Source: Phoronis australis
Lineage: Eukaryota; Phoronida; Phoronidae
Assembly: GCA_002633005.1 (NCBI GenBank)
Contig: NMRA01000141.1
Span: 64,194 to 128,193 of the forward strand
Reading direction: 5' to 3'
Length of the DNA: 64,000 bases
The position numbers and the translations under genes are program-made. Positions 1-12,200 of this stretch are shown here, piece by piece; positions within the stretch are counted from its first letter, which is position 1; each line of letters opens with the position of its first letter. The notes beneath the pieces are model-generated. The model was not told the origin of the DNA, made no database searches, and saw nothing but the letters and a program-made list of their open reading frames with translations.

Positions 1-1280
1 GCATATACTGAGGATGTCGACGCTGGGAGATACACTCCCATATCTTCGAAAACCACATTCACGTATTAAGACACTTAGGGAGATGCCCGACTTTTCATTC
101 TCGAAGTCTGAGGATGACGTTGGTGTCTGATCTAATTACTAATGCTTTGTTCTTGCTGATGGCAGCACAAATTCGTACGTAGCGATGTGAGATTAAGGGT
201 CTGCATTCTAAACAGATGAAAATCACTTGTGTGTCAAAAACACAGTCAAATATAGCAAACAATATTATGCACGACGAAAGTCTTCACCAAATCCTGACTT
301 CTTTACTACAACATAATGAGCTTTTGCCACTAAGAGCGTTTTGTGGCGGCATCTACAGAACTGATTGACGGTTTTCAGTGAAACTTCACACAATTCCAAT
401 GCGCCAGCTCCAGACTATTTTTGGCATATTTGACTATTGCAGCACCCCCTGGAGGCCATTACATTTTGTAGATGATGTCAGTTACCAGTTTTGAGTAGAA
501 AGTGGAAAGAGCTGCCTCCCCCATTAAATCTTTTTGCTTCTATCTTTGTATCTGCCAAATCACATGATTCTTCGTTATGGGAACGTACACACCTGCCAAT
601 TTTTGGATGCCAAGTGCTGTGTTGCTTTGTGCCATTTTCATTAATTTATAAGAAGTGTTGAAATTTGCACATTTTAATGTTTTTATGTTTGATGTTAGTG
701 TGTGTTGCAGCTATCTCTTGTAATCAGATTGTGTTCTCTTTGCACATTAAATGAAGCTTATAAGCACCCCATACGTTTAGCGTTGTTCTTGTTTTTGAAA
801 ATGTCTGGTGTTTTTTTTTTTTGTTTTTTTTTTTGAAATAATTATAGAGGTAATAGAGAGCTCATAAGTGACAGTTTCACAAGAAATGCAGTTCAACAAG
901 AGGAAAACCACATTTCTAGGCCTCTTACGTAGAGTTCTCGTCGATTTCGAAAACTGAGCTTTTGACTCTGTATCATAGAAATCTATAAAACTTATTCTTT
1001 TCAATTATCTGACTGTTGATTTGCACCACTTATAAAACAAGGGTGCAAAGTTTTGAGTTGTGATCGGATGTTTCAGGCTCGGTCGTGAGATAAGTTAAGG
1101 AGAAAATCTTTTACTTTTATTGCTACTCTGAATCTATCCGCGGAAATCACGATTGGTATATACAAGACGAGTGCTTTCATAAATCAGCGCGCTGAAATTA
1201 TATTAGTGCGAATTATTAGTCTTTAAATACGCCATAATGCTGGGAACATCACGTGACCTATTGTTAAGTGTGAAAAAGTT

Positions 1281-1361
1281 TCTTCCCGGACCGCGGCTCA
1301 AACCCAGCGGGACTTTCTGCTGACTGCAGACGCTCTAGTCCTCTGAGGTAACGGAACCACA
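1281..1361 (-). repeat. tRNA-like sequence, possible SINE head
   Basis: The minus strand shows a box-A-like GTTACCTCAGAGGACTAGAG and a box-B-like GGGTTTGAGCC at tRNA-like spacing. A proper acceptor stem is not evident, so this is a decayed tRNA or a SINE fragment rather than a working tRNA gene. Confidence 0.35.
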
Positions 1362-1526
1362 GGTCGATTACAGAAATTCAAACACTTAACACGTATATAA
1401 TTATGTTGTTATAAATATGCGCGTTGAAATCGCATAAGTAATGCATGTGCCGTGTAGGAAGACTAATCAATAGTTCTCATTTACAAGATTGATATGATTA
1501 GATAAAATAAAAATTGAATCAATCGA

Positions 1527-1868
1527 ATGTTCTCTGAATCCCACGAATTAATTTCGTGGTGGAAATTTAAACGTGAAGAACTCGTAAGCCTATGTAAATT
1601 GGTTGTAGGAGATTTTCAAATGAACAAAAAATATCAAAGAAGTGGGCTCTCGTGGTCAAAATCTCAATTTTCTTGGCTTCAATTTAAAATTTTGAACGAA
1701 GAACTGATGTTAATTAGGAGAGAGTTTTTAACATGGGCGATAGGATATTTAACTCCTCTAAATATTACAGTCATTAATCTTGACTTAGAGTTGTTTTTAC
1801 TTCCACAAGGAACATATAATCTTATGGCTCGATGCTTAGTATACATGAAACCCCAACCCGCCGAATGA
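1527..1868 (+). CDS. Open frame of 113 codons, function unknown
   Basis: ATG to TGA with a Trp/Leu-rich, low-GC translation (ISWWKFKREELVSLC). No domain is recognised and no splice sites are evident at its ends. It may be chance in an AT-rich stretch. Confidence 0.2.
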   Translation: MFSESHELISWWKFKREELVSLCKLVVGDFQMNKKYQRSGLSWSKSQFSWLQFKILNEELMLIRREFLTWAIGYLTPLNITVINLDLELFLLPQGTYNLMARCLVYMKPQPAE

Positions 1869-3021
1869 GAAAATTCCTATCTAGCCAAAAACAAGATGAA
1901 CTCGTCAAGAAAAGTAAACACTACCTCGACACCCAAAAATCTCCGGCGACTTTTTTCAGTCACAACGAAGACCACTTTCCTGTTCAGCTCTTAACCTAGC
2001 AGGCGACCAGGAAACATTCTTTATTGGCTGTCACTCCTGAAGCTACAACTCGTGGTCAAGGCAACCAAATGAAATCCTAGATCTCACTGACGTTCATCCA
2101 ATCCAGTCCAGAACGCGTTTTTTTTGCAATGTCGTGGTAAAATGACCAGATCAGCTGACTGGCATTGACTTTTCCAAAGGTACATGTAGCTGCAAAACGA
2201 TTGACCTTCAATACACCTTTATTACTGGGTTGAGGGATTGCAAGTTTTCGTTCAGAAAGTCGGGAGGGTCAAATGATGAGACAAAGACAACAGAAAGATA
2301 GAGTCACTTACTGTATTAGAATGAAGTTTGTGTTAGTTATGAGACCAATTCTATAATAGTAAAAAACAACGGCTAATTACATTACGAGAACTAAAGTTCG
2401 TTTAACCTTGTGAAATAGTTGCACTGTACGAAATTCAAAATAAATCTTGGCACCTTTTACTTTCTGGAAAATTACCGTCAACGTTGGGTCCACATCCGGT
2501 CCCCTACACTCTCTTTCTATAACAAATAATTTGTGCACCGGTGATGTTGGTGCAGATTATGTCCGCGCCAATCAGTTTCCCGGTCGTGTGTACAATTTTG
2601 GTATGTCGTGGTAGCCAGATATTGCAATCGGTAGGTTGCAGAATTGTGCTTAGACTGGTTCTTCAAGCTTCCCCTCTCCCTTCCGGTCACGCGGTCACCA
2701 CCAATTTTCCACTAGTTCCCGGTTGTCAGTCGTTGACGTCGCAGATTCTTCACACTAGGTTAGATTCAAAATTTCCCACTGAAACCTTCAACTGCCCATT
2801 AGCAGTTCCTTGAGCGGACCTGCCTATGGCAGGTGCGTTCCCGCCATGTGTCGGTGCAAAGACGCAAGTGCGATAAGTGCAAAATGATAGCAGTTACTTA
2901 AGATTCATATATATCTTTCTCGTTATAGATAAATAATCTTCCGTTGAGATATATAACAACCCATGCCCCAAGATATCCTAGTTGTCGCCTTGTCGTAGAA
3001 CCGGACATATATTTGTAGATC
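1869..3021. other. Non-coding stretch upstream of the propeller gene
   Basis: No exon is supported. A perfect short palindrome CCTGCC-TAT-GGCAGG lies near 2819-2833. The AT-rich CATATATATC near 2907 could serve as a core promoter element, but this is not testable here. Confidence 0.4.
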
Positions 3022-3296
3022 ATGAACAAGTTAGGGCGAGAGCTGTTATACGCATGCACTTTTTTGGCTACATGCATGTGGTGTGCACGGGGCCAACTAA
3101 TTAAAGGATGTCCCATGTATGGGTGCAAATCATCCGGATCTTTCTCTTTTGTTCTTCCCAATGTTCCTATGAATAACGTCGGTGTTGTCTGGACCAGAAA
3201 ACATGTATCCACGATGCTCCCAGATGGCGTCTCGGATTTGGGCTGCGTTGGTAATGAATTCAACGTTATCTGTAATGCGCATACAGGAACATCTAA
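3022..3296 (+). CDS. Exon 1: signal peptide and first propeller strands
   Basis: Starts at the ATG of the signal peptide. It ends two bases into a codon at a GTAAGT donor, and exon 2 supplies the third base to give Asn before GYIAVDP. Cys residues in CPMYGC and in GCVGNEFNVIC may pair. The 3' part (from about 3110) is repeated after the gap at 3635. Confidence 0.65.
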
Positions 3297-6200
3297 GTAA
3301 GTACGCCAAGGTGCCAAAATGTGGACGCTACGTCGCTGACTCGGTAAATGTTTTGAATTCTTCAACTGTACCCATGTCGAATGAACACTATACTAAGCAT
3401 ATGTGACGTTATTGGCGAGAAAAGTTTTTCTTTGAAATAAGCCGGGAACCTTTACATTCGCTGTCAAACACAATGCTAACTAGCTAAGCCCATCTCGACA
3501 AATGACGGAGTGTTTTAATAGTAGTTAACAGGTAGTCACCGACCTCGATTTCAGCCAATGTCTGGCAGACAACGGTGAAAGTGTATTTGTTACAAAATAA
3601 CAAAACATAACGGATTGTGTTCAGCTGTTTGTAANGTCCCATGTATGGGTGCAAATCATCCGGATCTTTCTCTTTTGTTCTTCCCAATGTTCCTATGAAT
3701 AACGTCGGTGTTGTCTGGACCAGAAAACATGTATCCACGATGCTCCCAGATGGCGTCTCGGATTTGGGCTGCGTTGGCAATGAATTCAACGTCATCTGTA
3801 ATGCGCATACAGGAACATCTAAGTAAGTACGCCAAGGTGCCAAAATGTGGACGCTACGTCGCTGACTCGGTAAATGTTCAACTGTACCCATGTCAAATGA
3901 ACACTATACTAAGCATTTGGCAGTTTCTTTAAAGTGACGTTATTGGCGAGAAAAGTTCTTTGAAATAAGCCGGGAACCTTTACATTCGCTGTCAAACACA
4001 ATGCTAACTAGCTAAGCCCATCTCGACAAATGACTGAGTGTTTTGATAGTAGTTAACAGGTACAGTCACCGACTTCGATTTCAGCCAATGTCTGGCAGAC
4101 AACGGTGAAAGTGTATTTGTTTCAAAATAGCAAAACATAACGGATTGTGTTAAGTTGTTTGAACTCTGGTCACAACTAATACCTTCCTGAAGTCTATCCC
4201 ATCCAGCAACAATCCCGAAAATGCGTTTTTCGGCTTTAAAAACAATAATATCCCTCTAACGACTCCTCGATAAGAAGACAATGAAGAGCATCTGAAGCAT
4301 TTTGCATTTGACAGTGGTGGTTAAGCTTGCGATTATGCAAACTTGAAAGGCGAAAAGAGTCGATTGCAAAAACATGTTGGTAATAACAATTTATCAACTA
4401 AGTGCAGTTTGAGAATGGATTGAGTAACGGATGCTAGTAGAGCTGTGGTATGATTACTGGTCCATAGTCTAAGAGGTTGCGATAATATTTAGAATGTGTG
4501 ATAAGTGCACCTCAAATGTCGCACTGTTTATATAGTCTATCCAAATGTTTTTCATCATCTCTGTTTGGGTCTACTTGCTGCACAGGTTACGGGGATCTTA
4601 TCGACGAGTCCTTGCATTTAAGTAAAATGCCTTTAAAGCTATAGAATTTAACTCAGTAAAAGTGTATAATTTCTGAAAGACGAAAGCCAAGAGAATGTTG
4701 TATTTCATTTGATTGGGTCATGTAACCGTGTGCGTTTCGAAACATTGAGCGCATTCTTAGCAGCAACGGCGGTTCGATGCAAAAACGATTTTCCTTTTAA
4801 TGCAAATGCTCATGGTGAAATCTTATAATCGCTGTTAAAGGTCTTGTAATGTGTCTTATGTTTTCATTTGTGCAACTTTTTGATATTATGTATGTAAATT
4901 CTCCAAAGTCCTAATTTTTGATAGAATCTCATACAAAAGTGGATTTTTAATAATCAATTCTGGCATCGTTTTCGAGAGCATTGTGTAAAAAACATTATAT
5001 GAAAGTATAACTTTTTCTGACCAGCCGCTTCTGAGATATTATGATTTGAACGATGTTCCAGAGTGAACCAAATTTTAATGACGTTGAGAAATTAACCAAA
5101 CTTTGAACGATGTTCCGAAATGAAACAAATCTGAATGAGCTTCCAAAGTTAATCAGATTTGAATGATGTTCGGAGATAAAAATGCACGGTGTTCCAATTT
5201 AACCAAATTCGGACATTTTTTCATGAGTCTCTCATAACCTTAATGATCGTTATCGTAATCTATTTCACCTGGGTTATGCGATGAGCTACGCTGCATAGTC
5301 AAACAAGAGGTTTGTGGTCGAAAAGTGTTATTTATTATGGCATACTATACACACAAAAACATAAATAGAAACACAGACTCTGCAAGATGGTCATAAAAAG
5401 AAACGTCATTAGGCATGTTAAAAAATATCCCTGACTAGAATGACATACTTTAAAATAGAAAAAAAACGAAAGACTGGATTGACAGATGAAAACAAAAGCT
5501 AACATGACAAACTTCGGAATGAGCAAAAACATTGTCTTATAGGCCTATGAAAAAGATGAAAGAAAAAATATATTGTAGAAAAGCACGTTCTGAGTCGAGT
5601 AGTGCAGATGACTAACGGCTGTTATCTTTAAAAACTTACCAATATTCGGATTTTTGAAAAATGCCCGAGTCGGTTGGTGCATGTATATTTTGGGTCTGGT
5701 TTGCAATATTGGGAATATCTATATATCTATCCTCTGCCGACCTTTCCAACGTTTTATTCAGATCCTCTTGCTCTTCAGTGGTTACATCGCTGTTGACCCC
5801 GTTGACGGCTCCATCTCGTGGACCGACAAACAACTCCACGACCCAGCGCTTCCACTGATGACGCAGTTCGGTGACATCATAGCTACCGACGGAAAAGCTT
5901 TGGTGTACTATTACTCGAATGGATCGTCGAATGGCGATCCTATAACGTTCATGTATGATTTTACCCCGGTTTACAGGTAAGGAAAAACTATCGCCTTCAA
6001 AGAGAAAGTTAACATTTTATTGCCGTTTCATTAAGCAATAATTGCAAGTTAGTCTTTCTATGAGGAATCTTTGCTAAAGAATAACTCATCTTGTTAAATT
6101 AAATTTTGGTTATAAATGATGATTTTGGTACACCCTATTATATTTTCAAGAAGAAATTTAAAAAATGATATTTTTGCTATACCATCTCTGGTCAGTTTAG

Positions 6201-9200
6201 TAAAAGCCCTTTTGAAAAATTGTCATACGGTGTTACAGTGGACAGAAATTCAATTACTACATGGTGATTCATAGATATAAATAACTAAATAAATTCCACA
6301 GTCAGCCCCCCCCCCATTGCTTGATTGGTAAAAGTTCGCTATTATATCACTCGGACGCAGGGTGACAACCAGTTGATATTCGCACGAGTCTGCTGATGAT
6401 TCTAAGATTGAGAACCGGCAGGCGACGACAGTGCATCGAATTTTGATGCCGACGCTTCCGATAATATCCAGATCCGATCTCCCGACTACCGGCTGACATG
6501 ACGCTTGTCGATCGGAAAGATCGTCATTGTTTTACATGACATTTACAAATTAAGAATAATATGAGATCCATGTCGCAACCATAAGTTGCCTAACTTTACG
6601 AGAATTAGAATATGCCCATTTAGTTTTCTGAGTTTTAAACAAAAAGCGAGCGGTGTTTATTGGTTGCTAGAAGTGTTCATACGCAAGACCAATGAGTTTT
6701 ATACATAGTTATATTTATCTCATTGAGAAAGACTGGCTACACACAGAGGGGATTTTTAACTTTCGAATGACTGCAAATAAATACAATCAAGAAAGCGTTG
6801 ATCAGCGGACATTCGTATTTCACTGAAAACGTTCCTATGCTGTATCATTCGAGGTTATAGACAATCTAAACCGATGAGAATGTGCCTTTTTACGGCTGCG
6901 CTCGCTTCCTGTTGAGTGCGTACGCATTTGTATTTCTAAATGTTGATCTTCCAGCTTAACCCTGAGTAGTAACTATCGTTTCTTCATCCACTCTGCTTCC
7001 GAAGGTATCTTCTTAACTTATGGACTCGGTAAGTAACATTTCAAGATAAAGAACGCAATAGTAAGCGCATTGATAGTCGACGTGTGTTAACACGGGCGCT
7101 CCTTGTTTTCGGTCTTTTTAGATTCGTTATTGCTCAAATATGTCTTTGTTTTTAAGGGACATTATCGACGAGAAAAGAGATTTTTTGAGATTCTTCTCAG
7201 CGCCGAATAGAGGCTGGGACTCTAGCGATCGCAGTCAAATGATCTGCTGATGAAGTTAAATCCCACTGGATAACCGGCAGATTGTTTTAAGCGTGTTAAT
7301 CCGGTTAATTCACCGGTCTTGATTTCTGTGAATGTCTGGCAGACAACGGCGAGAAAAGCAATTTGCAGTGAAATTACAAAAACACAACGGATTTTGTTGT
7401 TTTATAGCTGTGGTTAAAGCTAATAACTTCAAGAAGTCTTTATCATCCAAGAATGATCTGAACATACGTTTTTCGACCGTAAAACCGATAATTTCCGTTT
7501 AAAGGTGAAGGCAACCTTTTTTCATGTCATTTTTAGCAAAAATAAGGTTCCTTGATTATCCCAGACATATTTTCGCTTATTTACTGCTTTTCGTAATTTA
7601 ATGAATTACTCGTCATCTACTCTGGAAGTGACGTTTTGGGAGGCAAGAATTTCGCGCCAATTTCTTTCCATATAGTCTGACTGTGAGAGCAGTCGAGGCA
7701 GTCATTGTTCTACCTCGGTTGAGATAAGTTCGGTAGTCGTTTGCTTTTGCTTACGAGTCAGTCAACATGCCACGCTGTTGCTACGTACTGGTGTGGACTC
7801 ATTATCGTCTCACGTACTGTCCCACTTGCCCGAGTGTCCCGCGACACACTCCCACTAGAGGGTGATCTGAGCACCTTCCAAATAGTTCCAATACAAGTCC
7901 ACAATAAACTCATTAAAGGAGCATGACACCCAAAAAATAACCTAATTTGTATCAATTTAGATCGAGTAGTTCTACTCCATAACGACACGTACGGTTGCGT
8001 TACTTGACACCTGACGGTAGACGGAGGTGTTGAAATTATCCAATGACGTAATTGGTTTCACACGCAGTCTGTTCAGCAGTTCACAACATGGGTTACTGGT
8101 GTCAGCTTATCGCTTGAATTCATCGTTTAACACCAATAAATCATCAAACTTCGATGTAAAACCCTTAAAAATTCACCGAGTTCTTATAAAAACGTGTTGT
8201 TTTATTTCGCTGTGACGGATTTATTGGTATTTGGACACACCGTAGCCTACAAAGTTCGGCAGGCCAATAAGGTCCGTAGCAGGAGTTTTGGGTCGTTCGG
8301 AGATAAATTCGAAGTATTTTCCGTGAGATACAGACAGGAGAACCTAGATCTGTGTTGTTTAAACTTGTGATTATTTTAGTTCTAAACAAAAAACGCTTGT
8401 TATCCTGGCCAGTGGCTCGGAGCCCGATCAGGCCCGTCGCGGCCGGCTGGATTGACCCCCGGCGGCCAGTGGCTAGGAAACTGATCAGACATCACGAACA
8501 TAAACCAGCCAAAGTTCAGTGGAAACTAAAGTTCCAGTCAAGAAAATACTATNCGCAAGGTACTCAAAGCGCGTGTGGGACGATAATAAGTACATCCCGG
8601 CACGCAGCAACAGCGTGGCATGTTGACTGACTTGTAAACAAAAGCAAACGACGACCGAAGTTATCACAACCGAGGTAGAACAATGACTGACTCGACAGCT
8701 CTCACAGTCAGACTATAATGAAAAGAAATTGGCGCGAAACTCTTGCCTCCCAAAACGTCACTTCCGGAGTAGAGGACGAGAAATTAATGAAATTACGAAA
8801 AACTGTAGTTAATCGAAAAATGTGTCGGGGATAATCAACGAACCTTATTTTTGCTAAAAGGGACATGAAAAAAGGTTGCCTTCGCCTTTAAGACAGGCTC
8901 CTTGGCTGGGTTGCATAAAACTTTAAAACGCGTCCAAGTTTTGTTTCACGACGTCACGTGCGTTGTTCAACAATGGCAACTTGTCACGTGATTATGCAAA
9001 TCCATTGTTGTTATCCAGCTTTTATGCAGCTGGACCTTGTAGTTCAAGCTAACTTTCCACATGAGGGCCAGAACTATCTAGTAAATAAACACATATGCGT
9101 CGATGGAAAGAAGACCTTCAGGGTTCTCCGGGTACTTTTTGGTTGAAAGGTCCATCTTGCAACGTCGTCTTTGTTTTGGCAGAAGATCACGGTTTTGTCG

Positions 9201-12200
9201 CCACTGTGTAGCAGGGCAAAAGGTTCGAACGTGTTTTGCTTTCCACAGTATTCTATCTGGAGTTACGCTGTTTGAAAATAAATGGAACTCTTTACTTCGT
9301 CAAAAATAAACTTTGGCATTAGAATAAACTTGTCAATCAGTTTGAAGCCGGCTACTGGTGCCCACCAACTCGAACAAAAACTGAATGATACTGAGAGCTT
9401 TGACACTTCTACACTCTTTGTGAAACTGAGTCACAAAGTCATTGTGTGATGAAGTACCGACATCATGTTATTGGTGCAATCGAAACTGAGAATACCTTAA
9501 TGAATGATGTTGAGCTATCATCGTTTCAATAGTTATTCATGACGCCGCGTTCTGTCGTTGAGTAACTTTTCCAGATGTGAGGGGTGCTGAACGTGCGATA
9601 ACATCTGGCTCTTTTGTTAACTCTCCAGGTCAGTCTTTTGTCCCGTATTATAACAAGCTGGCCAATTATCTCCCAGGCTTCAAAGGAAACTTATGGTGGT
9701 TACACGCTATTACCGAACGCGTATGAACACAATCAAACCCAGTGCGTCCGTTTGGACAGAATAGGTTGTCTTCTGTTGTAGCTGGGCGATTTTGGTGAAT
9801 CAAAAACGGAACATGATCAGCATTTTACGAGGAATTCAGAAATGCTATTGGTTTAAGCTCAAGTATGTTATAACTTAACTTTCACTTTTATTAACCCAGC
9901 GCAGTCAGTCTAGATACAATCTGATCGGAGATTAGAGCAATTATCGAACAAAAGAGCGCAGGCCCTCCAACCATAAATGCCAGAATGGAGTTAATCAGTC
10001 GCGTAAGATATTGGTTACGGGGGTAAACTTCCCAACGGCTATAGAATCGAACAAGTTGGGAGCAACGGGATGTCGCTGTCATGGAAACTGAATGGAATAT
10101 TTATTGGATATGTTAATTCGCTGAGTGATGGCCAGAAGGTCGAAAATGATATTTAGACGACGAATAATCAGGGATTTAAAATCATTCAAAGCGTGTTTTG
10201 TGCCGATTTTATCAGAATCCACTAGGGTTCCATAACGTATTGGCAAGACGAGGGCTGAGCCACGTTCCAGCCGCCAGCACGCAGACACCCTCGTGCAAGC
10301 CGATATAGACCTAATTCATGCGGCGGACATTAAAATCCAAAGCGAGGCTCACTGCGATATACAAAGCCGAAGTTGACATTGCGTGAGTTAAATTGCCGGT
10401 CTTTCGAGTCCAACCTGGATATTATATCCTAAAAAATGTATCAATAATTAACCACAGAGACGTAGAAAAATACATTAGAGAACAAGTGAACGCACCAAAG
10501 AGTTGTCTGATGAAAGGTTAGAAGTTTTTTTTCGGAAAACTAGGTTCGAAACATGAAAAGTAAATATGACCAAACTGCGGCGATCGTAGTGTTACGGATT
10601 AGGTTATGCTGAATGCAGGGTTACGTTTCTTCTTGAAAAGTCTTGACAAAAATGCTTTCTTTACGAACCTGGTTGTCTGCTCGTATTGTTGATGAGTTGA
10701 AGATATATTCGGCATTTTGTTGTTTTTCAAATTGTCACCTCTGTGGTTGCAGGTGATTTAAATCGCCGGAGAGAAATTTTCGATCACTAGGGGAATTTTA
10801 GGCCTCGTGGGGGAATTTCGCGTGATTTTTCAATATTTTGAGAGGAGAATAGGGCCGATATTCGGCCCCAAAATTGAGGGATTGAGGGCCCTGTCCTTTT
10901 TGGAAAGAAAAATGCATCACGTTTCAACCCGTAGTCATGAAAACAGCCTGGCTGGCCGAAGATTCTCCGGTCGTTGCTATGATGCTGGGCAACCAAGATG
11001 CGACAAAATATGATCTAACTTTTCAAAAACATTTATAAATTTTACACGGACATATTTTCCTTCGTTGCGGCGTATGACAAGGACCCAACGCTTCCGAATC
11101 TCAACGTCCTTAGAGATTGTAAAGCAGACAGTTGAGTGTCCGTACTGTTTTCTAGCCGTTCGAGCAACGCCGAGTACAATTATGCGGATAAGCCAAGCCG
11201 TTTTGGAACCCGCCTCCTGTTGACGTGAATTAGGTCTATAGAAGTTCCTGAAACATCTGGTATTGTGACAGAAATATGAAAATGAAATACAAGCAAGACA
11301 TTTGCAACCAAGCAAAGAACTTTGGTTCTTGATCTGACAAGAACTTCCTAAATTCCATTCACTGATCTTACGGGCGAGCGAAAAAATAGGTGATTCCTGA
11401 GGAACAGCGCCACCGCCTTATCTTGGTTTTACTCGTTACATATGAATATTTGTCGAATATGTTCACTATGCCAAACTAGTGCCTGTCTCCGCTTATTGCC
11501 TTGGTATTGACTTGTTTTTAAGTATTCCAAGGAATTAAATGACATCAGCCATACAAACACTGATTGACCAGCCGGGCAATTATAGCAAACCCAATATACC
11601 GTTCCTACTCTGTCTGTAGGACACTGGCTAACTAGAATTATGTTCGAACAACACCTGACTAGTTGTAGGTGTAAAATGGTTTTGGAATACAAATACATTC
11701 TTCTTGTGTCGCGTTTGTGTAACATATGTACTCACTGCACGTATTTTGCAGACGGCATCGTTGACGCCAGCATGTACCTAAATGAGACCATCAACGGCAT
11801 GAAAGGGGCCTTTGTTCCCATAGCCCAGCCTGTCATATACGGATCGCGTATTTACTCACTTATGAGGTTTAAGTCAGAGGATGGCTTCCTAGTAGCTGAT
11901 GTAAGTACAGACTGCTAAACAATCATGAGAAATTAACGCAAGCGGCAGTTCACTGACGTGTGTTGGTGTACCTCCAGTATCGGGTCGGACTATTGGGACT
12001 GCTGCCAAATTTACTGACTTAGTTTAAAACGATTTCATTTCGCATGTACGTTGCAGGGCCTCGTAAGCTCTGTTTCACGTAATCTGGATATTTATCTAAG
12101 GTTTCTATTTGCGTAATGTAGTGGTAATTAAATTGGTAACAAGTGAATTGAGATTTGAAGCTTACACCACCTGAATATATTTCACCTTAGGAGACACGCC

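Noticed and set aside
777-1004. Minus-strand open frame ending in Lys-rich sequence
   Set aside because: Its C-terminal part is the translation of a poly-T tract at 811-834. No domain or splice sites.
2898-3891. Minus-strand frames opposite exon 1 and its copy
   Set aside because: They are the antisense of the coding exon. The plus strand has a signal peptide, a correct donor phase and in-frame joining to exon 2.
5636-5839. Minus-strand frame opposite exon 2, with a GTAAGT-like donor
   Set aside because: The plus strand gives a propeller blade that joins in phase on both sides, so the minus frame is a shadow.
6330-6400. tRNA-like run near TTGATTGGTAAAAG
   Set aside because: A box-A-like word only. 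No box B at the right spacing and no stem pairing.
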